Shown: positions 61,260 to 64,000 of the stretch, piece by piece | How positions within the stretch are numbered: position 1 is the first letter of the stretch | Layout: the number at the start of each line of letters is the position of its first letter | The notes under the pieces: model-generated | Seen by the model: only the letters and a program-made list of their open reading frames with translations | What the model was told of the DNA's origin: nothing | The model's database searches: none | Made by a program: the position numbers and the translations under genes | From: Glaesserella australis | Lineage (GTDB): Bacteria > Pseudomonadota > Gammaproteobacteria > Enterobacterales > Pasteurellaceae | Assembly (NCBI RefSeq): GCF_003260095.1 | Contig: NZ_PTPX01000002.1 | Coordinates: 52,049 to 116,048, forward strand | Reading direction: 5' to 3' | Length of the DNA: 64,000 bases

Positions 61260-64000
61260 CAGGTGGTTTAGCAACAGTTTCTCATAAAGCAAATGGCACA
61301 ACAGGCGGCGTAGATGTAACTTACAATGTTACTCAAGGTACTTTCAATACAACAACTGACGGTACTGTTGTTGCAAATACAACTAACCCTGGTGCGGTAA
61401 CAGCAGAAGATGTTGCAAAAGCTGTAAATTCAGGTTACTGGAAAGTGGGTAATAACACTTCTGTTGTGAATAATGTAAGCTTTGGTAATGAAGTACATTT
61501 CACAAATGGTACAAATACGACTGTTGAAGTGAAAAAAGAAAGTGATACTAAAACAGTAATTACCGTTGATGTTGATTTATCTAAGATCAGCACACCTGAT
61601 GTTTCTAACACAACATTAAGCATTGAGCCTAATGGCACTGTGGCTACACCAACAGATGGCGATAAATTAGTTAACGCAACAACGGTAGCAAATGCAATCA
61701 ACAATGCGGCGTTTAACGTAACTATCGCAAGCGATACAACAGAGTTCACAGACCAAGATGGTAAAGCTAATGCACAAGTGAAAGCAGGTAGCGAGCTTGT
61801 ATTAAAATCAGGTAAAAACTTGATTGCAAAACAAGATGGCTCGAATATCACTTTCGCAACTAAAGAAGAAGTTGATTTTAATAAAGTTACATTATCAAAT
61901 GGTACAACAGGTGGTGTAAACTTAGTTAATGAAGCTGCTAAACCTGCAACAAATAATAACAATGCGCCAACAAGTGCATTAAATATTACAAGTACAGATG
62001 GCAAACCAACACAAATTACGGGTGTTGGCTCAACATTAAATACAACCACAATTGGTACAGCACCAAATGGTTCAGTAGATGGTACAAAACCAAGTACAGT
62101 AACTTTAGTTGATTTAGCGAATGCAACAAACCCAAATTCAGCAGCAACAGTTGGTGATTTACAAAATATGGGTTGGGTTGTTTCTGCAGCAGGTAACAAC
62201 TATACAGACGCAGTGAAAAATGCGAATGAAGTTAAATTCATTGGCAATAATGTTGCTGTAACGGGCGTAACCAAAGATGGTGTACGTGAAATTACAATCG
62301 AAGTTAATGCAACAACAGTAAATAACTTAGTTAATACAACAACATTATCAACCACAGATGGTAAAGTTGATACGCCAGCTACAACTGACGGCAATAAGCT
62401 AGTTAATGCTACAACAGTGTCAAATGCAATCAATAACTCAGGTTGGACAACAACCCCAACTAAAGTGATTGGTACAGATGGTAAAGAAGTTGCAAATCCA
62501 ACAGCTGAAGTGATTAACCCAGGCGATACTGTAAATTATGTGAGCGGTAACGGTACTACAGCAAATGTTACTGTAGTGAAAGGTGCAGATGGTAAAGATA
62601 CCTTCAACGTAAGCTATGATGTGAACACCACCACATTAGGTGATGACACAACACCAAATGGCGTACACGCAAATGGTACAGTAGCAGCACCAGTAGATGG
62701 CGACAGCTTCTTAAATGCAACTACAGTGGTAAATGCAATCAACAATGCAGCATTTAATGTAACGATTGGTAGCAACGCGACTACGTTCACAGACCAAGTT
62801 GGTAAAGCTAATGCACAAGTGAAAGCAGGTAGTGAGCTTGTATTCATTTCAGGTAAAAACTTGATTGCGAAACAAGAAGGTACCAACATTACGTTTGCAA
62901 CAGCAGAAAACGTAAGCTTCACAAGCGTAACTTCAAACAATGTGACGTTAAACAACGGTGGAAACAATGCTGTAAACTTAGTGAACGAGAAAGGTATCGC
63001 AGCGAACAATACAGCAAGCGGTAACCCGATTGATAACCAATCAGCGTTAAATATCACAGATACAGCAGGTAACCCAACGCAAATTACGGGTGTTGGCTCA
63101 ACATTAAATACAACCACAATTGGTACAGCACCAAATGGTTCAGCTGATGGCACAACCACAAATACAACAACGTTAGTTGATTTAGTGAATGCAACAAAAC
63201 CAGACTCAGCGGCAACCGTTCGTGATTTACAAAATATGGGTTGGATCGTTTCTGCAGCAGGTAACAACTATTCAGATGCTGTGAGAAATGCAAATGAAGT
63301 TAAATTCATTGGCGAAGGCGTTAATGTAACCGGTACAACTAACAATGGCGTACGTGAAATTACGATTGCAGTAAATAAAGGTTCTGTAGATTCAAATACA
63401 ACTACAGGTGTTGCAAATGGTACAACTAACTTTGTAACAGGTGATCAAGTTGCAGATGCAATCAATAACTCAGGTTGGACAACGAAACCAACAACAGTAA
63501 TTGATGCAGATGGCAACAAAGTTGAAAACCCAACTGCACAAGTTATTAACCCAGGTGATGCTGTGAATTACGTAAATGGTAATGGTACAACAGCAAATGT
63601 AACGGTAGTACAAGGTAAAGATGGTCAGCCAGATACCTTCAACGTAAGTTACAATGTGAATACCACAACATTAGGCGATAGCACAACACCAAATGGCGTA
63701 CACGCAAATGGTACAGTAGCAGCGCCAGTAAATGGTGACAGCTTCTTAAATGCAACTACAGTGGTAAATGCAATTAACAATGCAGCGTTTAACGTAACGA
63801 TTGGTAGCGACACAAACACGTTCGCAGATCAAGAAGGTAAAGAAGACGCACAAGTGAAAGCAGGTAGTGAGCTTGTATTAAAATCAGGTAAAAACTTGAT
63901 TGCGAAACAAGAAGGCACCAACATTACGTTTGCAACAGCAGAAAACGTAAGCTTCACAAGTGTAACTTCAAACAATGTGACGTTAAACAACGGTGGAAAC
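61223..64000 (+). CDS. trimeric autotransporter adhesin, stalk region in the shifted frame (continues past the window)
   Basis: Frame 2 is open from the slip point to the last base. It reads VTLLPGAQTNFLAGGLATVSHKANG and then a Thr/Asn/Val-rich stalk, matching exactly what should follow the second neck. Restoring one A in the run at 61218-61221 joins it to the upstream frame as GGKNVTLLPG. It contains 2.2 long tandem repeats (about 345-347 codons each) with DLQNMGW-type and GSELVLKSGKNLIAKQ segments typical of Hia/BadA-like stalks. The C-terminal YadA membrane anchor is not in the window. Whether this is a real mutation, phase variation or a base-call error cannot be told here. Confidence 0.8.
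61700..62740 (+). repeat. adhesin stalk repeat unit 1 (1041 bp)
   Basis: Begins AACAATGCGGCGTTTAACGT; 347 codons. Protein landmarks in order: NNAAFNVTI, QVKAGSELVLKSGKNLIAKQ, ITGVGSTLNTTTIGTAPNGS, SAATVGDLQNMGW, NEVKFIGNNV, NAINNSGWTT, NPGDTVNYVSGNGTTANVT. Confidence 0.85.
62741..63775 (+). repeat. adhesin stalk repeat unit 2 (1035 bp)
   Basis: 345 codons, same landmark order as unit 1. The stretch beginning GGTGTTGGCTCAACATTAAA is identical in both units for about 54 bp, which suggests recent duplication or conversion. Confidence 0.85.
63776..64000 (+). repeat. adhesin stalk repeat unit 3 (partial, cut by window end)
   Basis: First 225 bp of a third unit; the AEN-VSFTSVTSNNVTLNNGGN end matches unit 2 at 62907-62965 almost base for base. 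Confidence 0.8.

Noticed and set aside
61435..63293. Long minus-strand open frames across the adhesin stalk
   Set aside because: They are mirror images of the repetitive Thr/Asn/Val codons of the stalk and repeat with the same ~1.04-kb period; no independent coding evidence.

Overview
This window is chromosomal DNA from a member of the Pasteurellaceae. The gene families match Haemophilus/Actinobacillus/Mannheimia orthologues, and the sequence is full of the uptake-signal core ACAAGCGGT and its complement ACCGCTTGT. That is the Actinobacillus pleuropneumoniae/Mannheimia-type uptake sequence, not the AAGTGCGGT core of H. influenzae. An Actinobacillus, Mannheimia or Bibersteinia-like organism is the best reading; the species cannot be fixed from this sequence alone. 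Two tRNAs are present. No rRNA, intact insertion sequence, prophage or CRISPR array was seen.

Layout. 1-3.2 kb: end of menC, pgeF-ridA, yejK, bamE. 3.3-5.7 kb: wecB-wecC, an AT-rich pair making UDP-ManNAcA. 5.7-11.7 kb: rplY, glycogen/maltodextrin phosphorylase, slt, hpt, tRNA-Arg and tRNA-Pro. 12-16 kb: folD, gltS, a YidE-type transporter. 16-19.4 kb: an operon of a basic amino-acid antiporter, an unknown membrane protein and argE. 19.7-25.9 kb: metK (with MetJ boxes), gapA, msrB, a malQ-like remnant, argG, gpmA, yfbV. 26-31 kb: yciC-yciB-yciA-yciI and glnE. 31-45.9 kb: a lipoprotein, rseB-rseC-fadD, envC-yibQ, tamA-tamB, cydD-cydC; most of these serve the cell envelope or respiration. 46-55 kb: leuB, a YceK-like lipoprotein, ubiG, gdhA, ppiB, cysS, sdaC-sdaA. 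55.2-58.2 kb: a small overlapping unknown gene pair, hemW, bcp, gmhB. 58.7-64 kb: a very large trimeric autotransporter adhesin that runs off the window and carries an apparent -1 frameshift.

Most genes are housekeeping. The unusual material lies between genes. There are three dispersed hairpin repeat families. The most striking has two hairpins joined by a conserved TTAAGCATAAGT-like linker; stem sequences differ between copies while pairing is kept, and G.U-type pairs in its larger stem fall consistently on one strand in six units. Other leads are a two-gene acidic/basic module behind a perfect 14-bp inverted repeat (55.2-55.7 kb), a strong stable-RNA-like promoter about 340 bp upstream of the adhesin with no obvious RNA gene, the adhesin frameshift and its ~1.04-kb stalk repeats, and a free-standing MalQ N-terminal-domain-like gene.
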